In this document: piece by piece, positions 1 through 11,329 of the stretch | Position numbering within the stretch: position 1 is the first letter of the stretch | How the letters are laid out: every line of letters starts with the position of its first letter | NCBI GenBank assembly: GCA_027946555.1 | Contig: JAPEVC010000206.1 | Coordinates: 1 to 63,923 of the forward strand | DNA length: 63,923 nt | Source of the DNA: Gnomoniopsis sp. IMI 355080 | Lineage: Eukaryota > Ascomycota > Sordariomycetes > Diaporthales > Gnomoniaceae | Direction of reading: 5' to 3' | Notes under the pieces: generated by a model | What the model was told of the DNA's origin: nothing | The model's input: the letters and a program-made list of their open reading frames with translations, nothing else | Databases searched by the model: none | Program-made: the position numbers and the translations under genes

Positions 1-1190
1 TCTATTATATTAAAAAGTATTATAAATATTAGGCTAATATAAAATTAATAGGCAGAGATATCCGGAATTATAAAAAACGAGGTATTATATAATATATTGC
101 GACTTTTTTCCCGAGGCTAAGTATAGCTGAATTAGCTAATCGATATTATACCGGTCCGATTAGGATTTAGGCGGTATAAAGGCGGTCTTGGCGCTTTTTC
201 GATATAACGCTGTTATATCTTTTCGGTGGCCGTTATGGCAACGGGCATCGTGCCGAGCAGGCTCTAAGCCATACTTCGACGTATCCTCCCACAGGGCTTG
301 CGTAAATAATGTCGCATGTGCCGTCCCCGTCTCAGCTACTACGATTTGTGTGGTTAGCGAGTGCTGCCATATTATACCCTAGAAAGGCGACGTCCCGAGA
401 CGTGGTCCCGTTGGTACAGACACCGAGTTTGCCAGAGTGACATCAGGGGTCAAGGGAAAGGATAAGATATATTCAGCCAGTGTCAGATCGCGACGATCTA
501 GAGAACGAGACGCAGTGATATCCCATATCAAGTAGTCGTTGCCCCAACACTTAGGCTAAGCAGGAAAAGCATTAAGGGCTTCCCAGATCCACATCTAGAC
601 GTAGTCTTGCCGGCCGGTGATATGGCTTAACATATTGCATTAACGATCACTATCGTCTTTAAGTTTTCCTCCCCCGAGGCCCTTGTTTTTCCATATCTTC
701 GCGCTGTAGTCGTATGTGAAGTAACCCTGACGTTTCTTCGCGACAGATGATAGGGATGTGCTTCTCGAAGTGTTGAGCGATGTTACACTTCCTTGCGGCC
801 CAATATCGGTCGAAGTGTTGAGGCCTGCAGATATATTTATAAATCTCAGACCGGGTGCTCCAGTATACCCCGTTTTATCGATATAGATCTAGTCTCGAGA
901 TGGCAAGAAACTGAAAGCTTGGGGGCCCACGTTGGCGCACGTCCTTCCCAAAGCAATCAAGTTACGTACGTGCGGGATGCCGATACCTATCATAGTAGGA
1001 TCGGCACCGTTTTCTCGACTCTCGCCGGCGCGGCAGGTCAGAGTGAGGCCTTGCCCCAGATCGCCCTTAATACAGCCACGATTATTAATATATTTCCAAG
1101 TTTAACCATCGTCGGCGACCCACGGAAGTCGGCTCGGCACTATACTCACACGTTTTAGACAAGACGGATAAATGGAGGCGATAGACGCTC
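1..1190. other. AT-rich, degraded left edge without a recognisable gene
   Basis: The first ~150 bases are very AT-rich (runs of tat/taa), and the rest up to about 1.2 kb has many stops in all frames. This looks like DNA worn by repeat-induced point mutation (RIP) at the edge of a repeat. An open frame on the + strand at 793-1158 has no recognisable motif and I treat it as chance. The FG-GAP relic of the next feature may fade into the right end of this stretch. Confidence 0.5.
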
Positions 1191-1199
1191 GGACGGCTC

Positions 1200-2570
1200 A
1201 GAAATCATCATGGGTATGGAGTGAATGGAGGAAAGATTCGAGCTTACATCGCCGTTGGTATCCACGAGACGAACACCGGCTATATCTCCAAAATTCTTCC
1301 AATGTTCTCTTTGAATACAAATCCCATCGGCTGCCAGTTATCTGATATGTCTTTCAAACCTCCATTAGGCCAACAGCGCATAGAACCGTTGTCACTCAGC
1401 ACACAATAATCGGATCGTCCGTCACCATCGATATCGCCCAGACGGATATACTTTCACAAGGCCTCGGCTGAAGTAGTCAAGGATTAATGCGAGCTTCACC
1501 GGCCAAAGATGTGATGGAGGAATGGATACTGACCAGCCTTGACGATTCCTAGATTCTCAAAAATCAGGTTGCCCCGGTTAATGGAGAGAACCGCGTCGCC
1601 GTTGGGTGTGATGCAGACGAAGTCTTCCAATCCATCTCCTATAAGTATCTCTCGTATCAGTAGCCAGTTCAATAACGAAAACACTATCCTAATCTCGCTT
1701 TAGGTGATACTAACCATTCATATCGGCCCACCGCATACCCCGATAAATATAGGTATCTGGGATCCAGAACTCTATAGGTATTCCGGCCTATTTACCAGCA
1801 GCGATACACTCATATCAATAATACTTACGCCTGCTATTAGATATCTCTTCCCTATATTGAATGATATCGTTGTTAAGATAGGACGCATTATAAATCCCGG
1901 CAAAGTAAAAGGGCTGCTACTATCCAGGCTAATCGCTAAAGTAAAAGCACTCGCCCTACGGATCACCGTAATGAAGGTATATTCTATCATTTCAGCTACT
2001 TCCCGGTTGTTTCTGGGTCTTAGTTGACTCCGAATTACCGTATTATTTGGTGTATGTGTTGGTGCTAGTGCTGGTGTCGTCGAAAGAAGTGACAGCGGGC
2101 GCAGTAAGCCAACTGTGGGCATAAACCTTCTTGAATGCCTCATCCCAGATTGATGCCATCTTTGAGTGTCCGGAATCATCGGGGTGTGTATTATCGAAAT
2201 AGTCACCGCCCAAGACGGTGTTCCAGTACGATGCTGATGGTGCCATTTTTGCTAATTCGATTCTCTGGTTTTGCTGAATACGAGCAGCGAAGATCGATCT
2301 GTATTGCGAGTTGAGCGTCTCGTGACATAAGGCCTCACTAGCATCGAGACTAGGAATCAGGGTTGAGAGAATGACTGTTGTGATTCCCTGGATCTTGAAG
2401 ACATTATCAAAAAGCTGTTCATGTGACATCCCACACTCTGATAGGTCTTAGACGGTCGTATGCTACTTTGAAGATGGGCCCATATGATAATCACTCACCT
2501 GAATGTCATAGTTCTGCGTGCAATCGTTGCTTTCAGCGTTTATAATCACCAGATGTGGCGCATATTTGAT
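1200..2570 (-). pseudogene. Decayed SGNH-hydrolase / FG-GAP repeat secreted protein gene
   Basis: Reading the minus strand from 2570 downward, a first block encodes PHLVIINAESNDC followed by TQNYDIQ and a GTGAGT donor. This matches SGNH block III (normally GTNDC). The next block (2043-2429) ends with NTHPDDSGHSKMA, the SGNH block V Asp-x-x-His. Beyond a stop at 2043 come two FG-GAP-like stretches: GDGLEDFVCITPNGD (about 1600-1640) and DGDGRSDYCVLSDNG (about 1400-1430). They lie in different frames and are interrupted by stops. Fungal proteins joining a CE3-like SGNH hydrolase to FG-GAP/VCBS repeats are secreted polysaccharide esterases. Here the order is right but the frame is broken several times and no signal peptide can be found, so I call it a relic. 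AT-rich neighbouring DNA fits RIP. Exact ends are uncertain. Confidence 0.7.
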
Positions 2571-3831
2571 GGAATTTGAAGATCCTTTTAGACTTCGTCC
2601 ACATGGAATCCTGTGGTTCCTTCGATATTCGAATTAATATAAGTTTTAGACCTTGCTTGAACCCTCCAGCGGCACAGCCTTGCAGTAGCCATCATACCTT
2701 GGAATTTTGGCTGATTTCGTGTCTTCCATTGCAAGCTGCGGTGCAGCTTCACGGTACCTACCTAGGTACACATGCAAGTGGCTAGCAAACGCGGCAAACT
2801 CCAGAGGATGGAAGAAGTCATGCTTGACAATACCATAGAACGTTGGCTCGATATTATGGTAGGCTGTTTAGCTGGCCTTGAAGGCTACGTTCCTTTGGCA
2901 TATATGCTCGTGTGTAACTTGGCTAGTCTTGTGTGAGCTCCTCGTGGGGGCCTCATATCCACACCCCCTGAGCTAGCTTTTGCGGTTACCTAGGTAGAGT
3001 CCCACAAAGTGAGATACATAAATCCTGTGAGGTTCAACAACGAAATTCTAGATCATCAAACCGCAATCTCTGTTGCCTCATGCGACTACAATGTATCAGT
3101 GGTGAGTACCTAGACCACATGTGCACTTGGGCGCCTGGGTACCTACATAGTACTAAGTAAGCAGATAATTACCGGTTCGGAACTAACACTGCCAAGACGT
3201 GAGGCCGTCCTCGTACCAACAACAGAATGCAGAATTTTCAGGCAATGATCACCTGGAAGATGCGCACGCTTGGTAAGAGGGAAATAGATTCCCAGCAGGG
3301 GTTTTGTGTACATGTGATCTGAATCCTGGCGCTAACACAGGACATGGTGACCACAGCCTGATATACTACTGTAAATCACGTCCAGCTGGTCATCACGCAT
3401 TTGAACGTTTTCCGTACGGCCTAGTGCAATCCTCCTAAATCCTTGGCAATAGCCATAATCGAACCATTGGAGATCTGATACCACCTAGGAATGTCAAACA
3501 GGTAGGTGGTGATTCGAGCTCTGCTATGCCGCATACTAACTAGTAGGCATTCCCAGCCCATCCTGTGACTGGAGGGGTGTGCTTATTGCTATCAGTACTG
3601 TACCTGGGCACTTGCTCAGGTCGCAATTATGTGAACACTGTTTGCTGCGGCTGAATGCTGGGCAGTATCGTGCTTGGCGTGGCAATATCTCATAGTGGTC
3701 GCTTGCCCCGCCGTCACACACCGCACTTGCTCTCTTTCTCAACAAATATCTGACTTGGACACTGTCACCCGAAATTAATTGTTATTGCTACTTTATTTTT
3801 TGAAAGCACGAGCAGCCTTGCACTATTCACC
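2571..3831. other. Intergenic, no gene seen
   Basis: I see no convincing gene. Several short ACCTAGGT-type palindromes occur (near 2757-2770, 2988-2998 and 3108-3115), part of a dispersed family found across the window's intergenic DNA. Confidence 0.5.
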
Positions 3832-4521
3832 ATGCGTCGGACGGACACGACTACTGTCAACACGTTCCATCTCGCGGCGCCAGCCACCGTCACCATGACC
3901 TTCTCGACTCCATCACTACCGGCACCATCGACACAGATTATCCTCGTCAGTATCCCAGACCTGAATGGGTGGGAAATGCCGTTACACTGGCATACCTCGG
4001 AGACCCAGGATCGCGGAGCCTGCGATAGCGTTAAGTGTCTCTCAGGCCACTTGATCGTGACCGTCTCTCGAGGCCTGGACATGGGGTACACCATTATCGG
4101 GTCCAAGAATTCGGGAGAAGAGTTCACGCCCGACGTACGGGTATGGTGGGGCTGACCAACCAGCAAGTACTCCAAGGACTACTCCCCTCTCGAGGTCGAG
4201 CTTAAGGCGGACGACATCCTGTGGCGTAATTTCTGCAGCGCAACGCTCGACAGAGACATCTTTCCGCAGCTTGACACAACGCCGCTGTTGGTGAAGGTGC
4301 TCTTCGTAATCCTGGGTGCTAACCCAGCGTGGAGGAACAAATTGCTGGACGAGATGCTCTGGGTACAAGTGCAGACGATATTCTACGCACACGACTTCCA
4401 TCTGTACCGAGGTTATATCCCGGTAACGTGGCCATGGGTGGCCCAACCTTTGGGTGGCAGACCGCCAGAGTGGGCGAAGCGACTGCAGCTAAGGAGCATG
4501 TGTTTCATAGCCGGGTGGTGA
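3832..4521 (+). pseudogene. Cupin-like small protein gene with in-frame TGA
   Basis: One reading frame runs from ATG at 3832 to TGA at 4519-4521 (about 229 codons) and is broken only once, by TGA at 4153-4155 just after RVWWG. The first part (AA 1-107) has a cupin-like pattern: PLHWHTSE, then a CDSVKCLSGHLIV strand and an EEFTPDVRVWW strand. The second part (LEVELKADDILWRNFCSA, then ...YRGYIPVTWPW) continues in the same frame and reads like the C-terminal half of a family of uncharacterised fungal proteins of about this length. I recognise the family but know no assigned function. The stop could be TGG to TGA (a G-to-A change as RIP makes) or, less likely, be removed by a ~30 nt intron, which is shorter than fungal introns usually are. 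No partner gene is obvious. A sequencing error is also possible. Confidence 0.55.
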
Positions 4522-5556
4522 TTACCGCGGCGTATTGGCTTGGGAGGTTGGTCTGGGAATGCGAGGGCGATATGCGGAGTATACGCCAACGAGAGAAATC
4601 AGTGTGGGCAAGAGTTGAGTACTCACGGTGACTCGGGGACGTAAACAGCCAAGATTCCTTGGGACCCCGGGAGCCTCGAACAGTTTCAAAAGTGTAGCCA
4701 AGGCGCTGTCACGTACTACGGCCTCGAGAACCACGACCACGACCACGACCTCGACCAGCACGGCCTCGAGTGCCCCATGCTTCGGTAGCAGATCTCTCAG
4801 GATACGTAACCTTCTTCGCCTCGAGCATCTGTGCTGCCGATAGGCCCTCTGCATTCGGCTGTCCCATCAACATCACAGCGATCTCTTCGGACACAGCACT
4901 CAAAAGAGCCTGATCACATCTTTCAACACCTGCACCTTTTCTCCCCCGTAGGATCTCTGACGTAGAGTCGTGCACATCACGGTCGGCGTCTTTCCCAGGG
5001 CCCTTCGGTGAGGATGCGGACGTTCTCGACCTGGTTATTATAGTAAGCTGTATGAAAAAACCGCACTCTCCTGGGGCTGTTTCCCGCAAGGTCAGTAGTG
5101 TGCGCATCTTTGACTGGCTGCGTAGTTCCCAGTACGTAAGAAGGGCGCGCAGGGCATGAGTGCTGTTCAGGGTTGTGTGCGGCAGCAGTTCAGAACGGGT
5201 CATTGAATGGGTGTGACGGAGCGGGCCGGAGAGAAGGTTTGTTTGCTTCGAGATATCTGTGTAGGGGGGCGACGTCGTTCAATTTTATATGTCGAGAAGC
5301 AAGCCCTTGTTCTCAGACTCTTAGAGAGTCTGTCCGTGTTTATCCACCAGTGTCGCCCAAGGGTGAAGCGGTCCGGAAAGCGCCGGAAATGTTATTATAA
5401 GACGAAGGCTAAAGCCCCCGTATCAATTCAACAGCAAATGAGAAAAGGCTAAGCCTAAATTCCGGGTATGGACTCTAAGTAAACGCTGGCTGTTGCTATA
5501 TCACTCTTCCCACTACCACACTAGGTCCTTTCTGCCGTGCTATATCCATCCTTCCC
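4522..5556. other. Intergenic; arginine/glycine-rich open frame not accepted
   Basis: A minus-strand open frame at 4709-5203 ends in a Gly/Arg-rich tail produced by a (cgaccac)n-like simple repeat near 4733-4760. No domain is recognisable. The rest has no coding signal I can support. Confidence 0.4.
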
Positions 5557-6908
5557 CTAAAGCTCCTCCTGTACCTGACGAACGTCGGAGCTTGAATTCT
5601 CCTTCGCATCTTCCGGGTCAGACTCCTCCTTTCGCCACCTTCTGAGTGGTATTGTCGCCAAGCTGCTGAGACAGGTCTGCACACACTGGTATAGGACCAT
5701 GGGAACAGTCAACTTCGCAGAATTTGAAGCATCCAGCCCCGCATAGAGGGCTGTAATAAGCGGAAGGCCCAGTGCGGGTGTTTTTGTCGAGACACAAAAC
5801 ATGGCGGCAATGACATCCCCACGAGGCAAATGTAGCAGTATGGATGCTAGCATGGCAGCTCCCAGCCAAAAAATAAACAGAGCTACTGCTAAGAAGACTG
5901 CGAAGATCATGTTGTTCTGGCCCAAGGCAGCTATCGCTCCAGTCTCGAAAGCACTGTCGCAGGCAGACCAGATAAGGATCAGGAGGGCTATCGAGGCAAG
6001 CTTGCGCCCTTTGTACTGGGTGAAAACGGTCTCTGTTGCTTTGGGGAGAATGTTCAGAGTGATTTGTCCCACAGCCTGATTTATACATCGATAGCGTCAG
6101 CAAAGTTGATGACGGCCACGGTCTGCACAGGTGTAGAGGGATTAGACACATACCAAAGGCATAAACAAGGTCAGACCGAGCTGCTTAAAGGCTGCCTTGA
6201 AGACCTCACTATAACCACCTTGACTTTTGGGTAATATGGAAGTGTACCAACATTCCCTCGAAGAATATCCTTGCATCAGTACAGTCGTGAGAACAGGTCC
6301 CAAGATGCTGCCGAGGACGGATTCCGTCAAGGTCAGTTCGGCGTTGCCGTTGGCCTTTTTGGTCATGACCGTGTTGAAGGCAAGCCTGAGTATATGCTTT
6401 CAATCAGCAAGTAGTCGAGACTTTTCATGCGCTCCTAGGATTTAAACACCGGGAGGCCTACTTACGCGGTTGGAAGGCACCCCAAGAGCACCACACCGTT
6501 GAGAAGCGCTGGGTCCAGGACATTTTCCTTAGTGGCAGCAGCGCTGACAACGGCGAAGGTTGTGGCACTTGTGAGCCCAAAGCACATGATCTGTATCAAG
6601 AGATGCTCTTTCCAGCGTTTTCCATTCTCTAGCAGTAGTTTTGTGGGTGTCGTGCACCCATTAATGAAGAAAATGATGGCGACTGCCAAGTTGTTGACGA
6701 CTTGATGCTTAACGCTTTGCTGAGCGGACGATACTTGGACTTGGGACGAGAGGAGAATCAAGAGAAGCAGCGTGATCAGGAACCATTGGTCCCTCACAAG
6801 CCATGGGATCCAGGAAAGAGACTGAAGGCAATCTTGGAGGCATGGCGACTTGTTCCGCATTGTTTGGCCGTTTTCCTGCGGGGACTGCGGTACGGTGAAC
6901 TGAGACAT
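5557..6908 (-). CDS. SBF-like solute carrier (SLC10A7/Rch1-type bile acid:sodium symporter family)
   Basis: Three exons on the minus strand: 6908-6466, 6385-6154 and 6075-5557. The two GT..AG introns are 80 and 78 bp, and all phases fit to give 397 residues. The product is strongly hydrophobic with about ten membrane segments. Recognisable pieces are NNLAVAIIFFINGCTT, LNGVVLLGCLPT, ESVLGSILGPVLT and FCVSTKTPALGLPLITALY, which follow the SBF-like (DUF4137) fold of yeast and animal Rch1/SLC10A7 proteins. Family members sit in the plasma membrane and are linked to restraining calcium influx in Candida and yeast; transported substrates are not settled. An acidic, serine-rich tail ends the protein. 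The usual length (about 400-450) is matched and no break is seen. This is probably a housekeeping-type gene marking the end of the decayed left edge. The start ATG at 6908 gives a short N-terminal cytosolic segment before the first helix. Confidence 0.85.
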
Positions 6909-7146
6909 CCCCTAAGCTACTTAGGTAGATTTTCGGCAAGATGAGATGATAAAACCCCTCAGTAATATCTGCGTAGAGAGACCTGACAACTCAATGTAGT
7001 ATTCAATGACGGTAAGGCCAAGGATATTCCGAGAATGAGTATTGATAGGGCTCAATTTCGCCTCTATGTGCACTCCGTGATAATGGATTCCGGCTGTCCG
7101 CGGCTCCTTGGCACTCAAAAAATCACGGAGTCAGCTACATACATAT
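6909..7146. other. Short intergenic stretch before the tandem repeat
   Basis: Upstream region of the carrier gene. It holds a CCTAAGCTACTTAGG-like imperfect palindrome just upstream of its start (6911-6925). Nothing else is recognised. Confidence 0.4.
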
Positions 7147-7665
7147 GCTAATACTCGATACGGTAGTCACAGTGGCTGTTTGTGTGGGGAACACCCAGGC
7201 AGCCTTGCAGCCTTTCGGTCCTTTCCGACTCTCCGCCAGACGCAATCCACCTCCCATGCGCCCCGCCATCATGTCGCCACACACGAAAATTCACAGAGTC
7301 AGCGACATACATAATGTAGTACTTGATGCGGTATTCATGATAAGTGTTTATGTGTCGAAAATTGAGGCAGCCTTGCAGCCTTTCGGTCCTTTGCAGCTTT
7401 CCGTCAGACGCAATCCACCTCCCATGCGCCCCGCCATCATGTCGCCACACGAAGATTCACAGAGTCAGCGACATACATATGCTAGTACTTGATGCGGTAT
7501 TCATGATAAGTGTTTCTTTATCGAAAACTGAGGCAGCCTTGTAGCCTTTCGGTCCTCTCCAGCTTTCCGTTAGACGCAATGGACCTCCCATACGCGCGGC
7601 CATCATGCCAACATACCTAATTATGTCGCCATACGAAGATCTACAGAATCAGCGACATAGATTTC
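7147..7665. repeat. Tandem repeat, about 3 copies of a 166-168 bp unit
   Basis: The block GCAGCCTTGCAGCCTTTCGG starts at 7199 and 7367, and again (one change) at 7533, giving spacings of 168 and 166 bp. Each copy continues with a CAATCCACCTCCCATGCG-like block, then ATGTCGCCACAC, and ends with CAGAGTCAGCGACATACATA. The third copy is the most divergent, followed by a partial fourth tail (GTCGCCATACGAAGATCTAC, about 7624-7660). Open frames that cross it (7145-7492 +, 7148-7450 -) are by-products of the repetition and contain no known domain. Confidence 0.9.
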
Positions 7666-9070
7666 TTCCTGCTCTGGCACGCGGTCCTGACAAAGTAGTC
7701 AGCTGATAAGGCAACTCGTCTTGAGTTGGTAGTCATCTGTGTGGAATATCCTTGCGGCATTTGCAATTCTTCTTTACACTTACTATGTACACCAACTAAT
7801 TATGACGCCCTTATGACATGGCATGCCAACTCAGGCAATATCCACTTCGTTAGGCCGCTGTCTCAGCCCAAGCGATATGTCGCCATACACCCGGTAAACC
7901 CACAGGGTCCGCGATGTGGCTTCTCTCTCCCCTGCCAGACCCAGAGCAGCCTATCAGCAATTATTGGTTTCTGGAGGACCGCGAATCATCCCCAAGAGGA
8001 GTTTCACGTAGCCTGTGACATACAATATAGCTCTTCAAGGCAAGTAATATGTGAACGTGGTGGGAATCCGTATGTAGCGACGGTGTGCTAGTCTGGGTGA
8101 CTGAATACCTGTAGATAGACCACTGCTTAATTACACCTACTGTACCACATGCAATAATATTGAGTCCTGTGAACAGTAGAGATCACCTTGCGTGAGCAGA
8201 GGTTACTAGCGTGTCGACTTGTATTGTAAAGTAGAGGAACTGGTGGTGACCCTGGTCGTATTGCTGATTTGTAAGTCCAATAAATTAATCTCGCCTCGCA
8301 GACTTTACAGATCTTGACCTACTAAAAGGCTTTGCGGCTCTGCGGCTCTGTGGCTCTTGGATACCTGTAAGTACTCTTAAGTACTCTGTATAACCTAGAA
8401 GCCGGATGGGAGGACGATCTAGATACAGCTGCGGGTGATAGCATAGTAGCATCAGCTCTTATCGAGCCAAGACTTTAAACTAGGTAGGCTTCAGGTGGCC
8501 CACTCGGGGAAAGAAAGGTCTCGCCTCTGGATTTAATCCCTGGGCAGCGTCTGCAGAGGACGTTTCAGTGAGAAAAACAGTGGTTCTACAAGATGCAATA
8601 TGGACTTGGCACCTTGGCAACACCAGAAGATTCTTCCGAGAAGCCGCTTCCTCACCAGCCTTTTCTACTATGTAGAGGTTTAGGTTGATACTGATAGGGC
8701 TTACGGCACTATACAATAGCATCGCAACCGACTGCAACGTTGCGTTGCTCATTCACACCTTCCTTCCCGTAGAGAACTCCTGCAGCTCAGCTGCAGGGCA
8801 ATTAACCATTGTCAAAGGTGTGTGATATGTTTTACGATCCACCTTACGCACCTACGGGTCTTTGCGGCTAGACTATAGTCCCTCATCCTGGACGATCGTC
8901 AGCTCGGGTCCGTAGCCATACTTTAGGTCTAGCAGGCTCAGAGGACGTTCCCAAGCCTGTTTTGGGAATACAAGTTTTCTTTCTAGCAACTTGCCCTGGG
9001 CGAGCTTCTCAAAATCTCTCGCGAATCTGAAGCAATATAAGCCGGGCCGTAATACTTATATACATACTAA
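7666..9070. other. Gene-free stretch
   Basis: I find no gene. The open frames at 7726-8091 (+) and 8480-8752 (-) have no motif, and adjacent frames are closed. A local short repeat (gctctgcggctctgtggctctt) lies near 8337-8358. Confidence 0.45.
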
Positions 9071-9077
9071 GAGTGAC

Positions 9078-9253
9078 TTCTATTAGCGGTCCGGACCGCG
9101 CTGACACCTGCATAATATGGATATAGGTCACCTAGTCCCACCCGACTCATGGCATGCGTTATAGCGGCAGTTCTAGCGGTCCGGACCGCATAGCACCTGC
9201 ATGCTATAAATATGGGTCACCTATTCTCACCTGACTAATAGCATGTCTTATAG
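9078..9253. repeat. Two direct copies (~87 bp) each with a CGG-N6-CCG palindrome
   Basis: Copy A (about 9078-9164) and copy B (about 9168-9253) share the perfect 14-bp palindrome GCGGTCCGGACCGC at 9086-9099 and 9176-9189, spaced 90 bp. They also share CACCTGCAT, GGTCACCTA, CTCACCTGACT-like and ...TTATAG segments. The palindrome contains CGG-N6-CCG, the arrangement bound by Ppr1-like Zn2Cys6 regulators. It lies ~0.96 kb upstream of the dioxygenase gene. Whether it is a regulatory site or a remnant of a mobile element is not decided by sequence. Confidence 0.8.
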
Positions 9254-9999
9254 AAGCATATTCTACTACCTAGAGAGCTACTTATATGCGTAAGTTAGAG
9301 ATTTACATAATGAAGGGGTTGTCTCGTCCTATCTATAACTGCAATATTGAAAGACCACAGGGCTCTTTCTACTCAGGTAGCGCTTAGTAGGCACGGCAAG
9401 CTATAGGACTTAAAGTTTCAAAGCAGGAATATAGATAAGCAATGCTAGGTCTACTTAAGTCTAGTATTAGTTAATAAATAAGTGCAGATGTTTGCTTGTA
9501 CCGCCTATATCGTTAAGAAGCATTTGTCTCCGCCTGGATTAGTTAGTCCTGTACTACATAGTCTACACTTATATAGTGACTTCATTAGCCTGGCTCGCGG
9601 CTAAGAAGGGGTTAGATCTTTGTATATATCTAATATGATAAAGGCTACTGGTAAAATGGGTTGAAACGAAGCGTAGTCTACGGATCCGGCCTTTCGGGAA
9701 AGATATTTTCCCCTATCTTACCTAGGCTTAAAACTCAGTGAGTCGTATTGTATCCACAGATAGGAAGTCTTGCTTATGATATGTCATGTTGATCTAGAGA
9801 TCGTGTGCTGCAACTGTGCTAAATACCTGTTTCTTAGTTAGGGGGGCGCGCTTTTGTAAGGGGTATAGGGCGGATAACGTCCAAGATAACAACACCTCCA
9901 GACTGTGTTATACTTCTATAACGATACGTACCTACTTAATGCAGGACGTGATCGAGATGTTCTGGCGCCGTGATCGACATGTATGATTGATAGCTGTGC
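9254..9999. other. Gene-free stretch upstream of the dioxygenase
   Basis: No gene is supported. The DNA is AT-leaning with many stops in all frames. It forms the distal promoter region of the dioxygenase gene. Confidence 0.45.
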
Positions 10000-10005
10000 A
10001 CAAAA

Positions 10006-10014
10006 TATATAAAT
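10006..10014 (+). promoter_or_regulatory. TATA-like box upstream of the dioxygenase gene
   Basis: TATATAAAT lies about 136 bp before the chosen start codon at 10150, a plausible TATA position for a fungal gene. This is a weak prediction because the motif is short and the area AT-rich. Confidence 0.4.
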
Positions 10015-10149
10015 ATAGCCCAGTCCGCACCCACGTTGTTAACAGGAAAACTTTGAGTAAAACATTCCAACCTTCGGTTCACAACGTCTTTTCATAAAGT
10101 GTCCTTTAATTTCAAGTCTCGACAACATCTTACATACTTACATCTCAAG

Positions 10150-11329
10150 ATGCAATCGTTATGGAAGAGTGTCCCTGCCCGACTTTCTACCAGTCGGGCC
10201 CGCCTTACCTCTCAAGGAGGCATCGCACCTCTTACTCTCGCCCAAACACGCTCTGTCAGCCGTACAATCCCCGCGCAAAACACTTTGTCCTCTGTGGACT
10301 TGACGCAGGAAGCAGTACTGCAAGTTTACAAAGCCTTGACCAACTACCAGTGGTTAGAGAGCTTCGTTAAGGAGGTCCCCTTGTTGGTTAATGATGTGAA
10401 AACCCTAGAGACGGAAGACGCAGATCAGTATTTCGAACTCCCCCTGGGGACGCACTTCCGAGCTCCAAGTCGAGAGATCGGACAGGAAATGGCCGCGTTG
10501 TTCAGGCATGCTATTGATGAGCACGGCTTGGCTGTTATCGAGCTCGGGTTTGATGACGCGAAGAGCAGCTTCTTGCTTGAGGCAATCGAGGCAATGGGTT
10601 GCGTAGCTGACACTCACTCCAGTACTCAAGGAGCATTAGTAAGTCTTTGTTTCATATTCGTTGTCTGTGATAGATTATTTTTGGTTCATCCTGATGCTAA
10701 CTGAACTTCGTTTCTACTTTTAGTGGGATGTGACTTATAAGCCCGATGGGGTCATCAGCTCCAAGTCTGGTGGCGCCGCACATAGCCGCTCGCACGGCGT
10801 GGGCGAGTTTGCCTGGCACACAGATGGCTCATTCGAGGAGGTCCCGCAGCGTTATTTTGGCCTTCATATCGTCCAACCGGATGAGATGGGCGGAGGCGTC
10901 TTCCGCGTGCTACCAGCAGAGAAGCTCGTGGATAGCCTCGGGCCCACAGCGACGCGTGCACTACTGAACACAGAGTTCGATATCCAGGTGCCCGATGAAT
11001 TCTACAAGGGGAAGGCGAGCAACAAGGGCAAGCTGCTTGAAGTCGATCCCGTGACGGGCAAATACTTGCTGCGCTTCCGCAGAGACATTCTACCGAATCC
11101 TCCGAGCGAGAGCGCAGAAGCATGTCAAGCGGTTCAGGAGCTGAACAGGCTGCTAGATGATCCTGACACCGCAGGTTGGCGGTTTGGACCTGAGATCTTC
11201 AAGAAAAATGTTGTGCTTTTGATGGATAACGCTCGATTCTTACACATGCGCTCGGAGATCAAAGATAAACGGAGGCTTTTGAGGCGGGTCAGATTTCACG
11301 ATGCAGTCCCAGACAAAGCCGTTGTCTAG
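10150..11329 (+). CDS. TauD/TfdA-family Fe(II)/2-oxoglutarate dioxygenase
   Basis: Two exons, 10150-10638 and 10724-11329, with an 85-bp GT..AG intron (branch TGCTAAC) give 364 residues. The second exon shows the HxD iron ligands in FAWHTDGSFEE (about His195/Asp197), the distal histidine in RFLHMRSE (about His337) and the following arginine-rich strand RRLLRRVRF that binds 2-oxoglutarate. This is the clavaminate-synthase-like/TauD fold; such enzymes hydroxylate or desaturate small acids and natural products. I chose the ATG at 10150 over 10099 because the first 25 residues (MQSLWKSVPARLSTSRARL...) are basic, serine-rich and acid-free like a mitochondrial targeting peptide; the upstream ATG adds 17 residues in the same frame. 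The gene converges on P450 no. 1. Substrate is unknown; it may be part of a tailoring set with the nearby P450 and FMO. Confidence 0.88.

Noticed and set aside
793..1158. 121-codon + strand open frame
   Set aside because: No motif, in degraded AT-rich DNA, overlapping the tail of the minus-strand FG-GAP relic; treated as chance.
4709..5203. 164-codon minus open frame with a Gly/Arg-rich end
   Set aside because: The RGR-rich tail comes from a simple repeat and the rest shows no domain or splice structure; not enough to call a gene.
7145..7492. Open frames across the tandem repeat on both strands
   Set aside because: They repeat with the DNA unit and change frame between copies; no protein family recognised.
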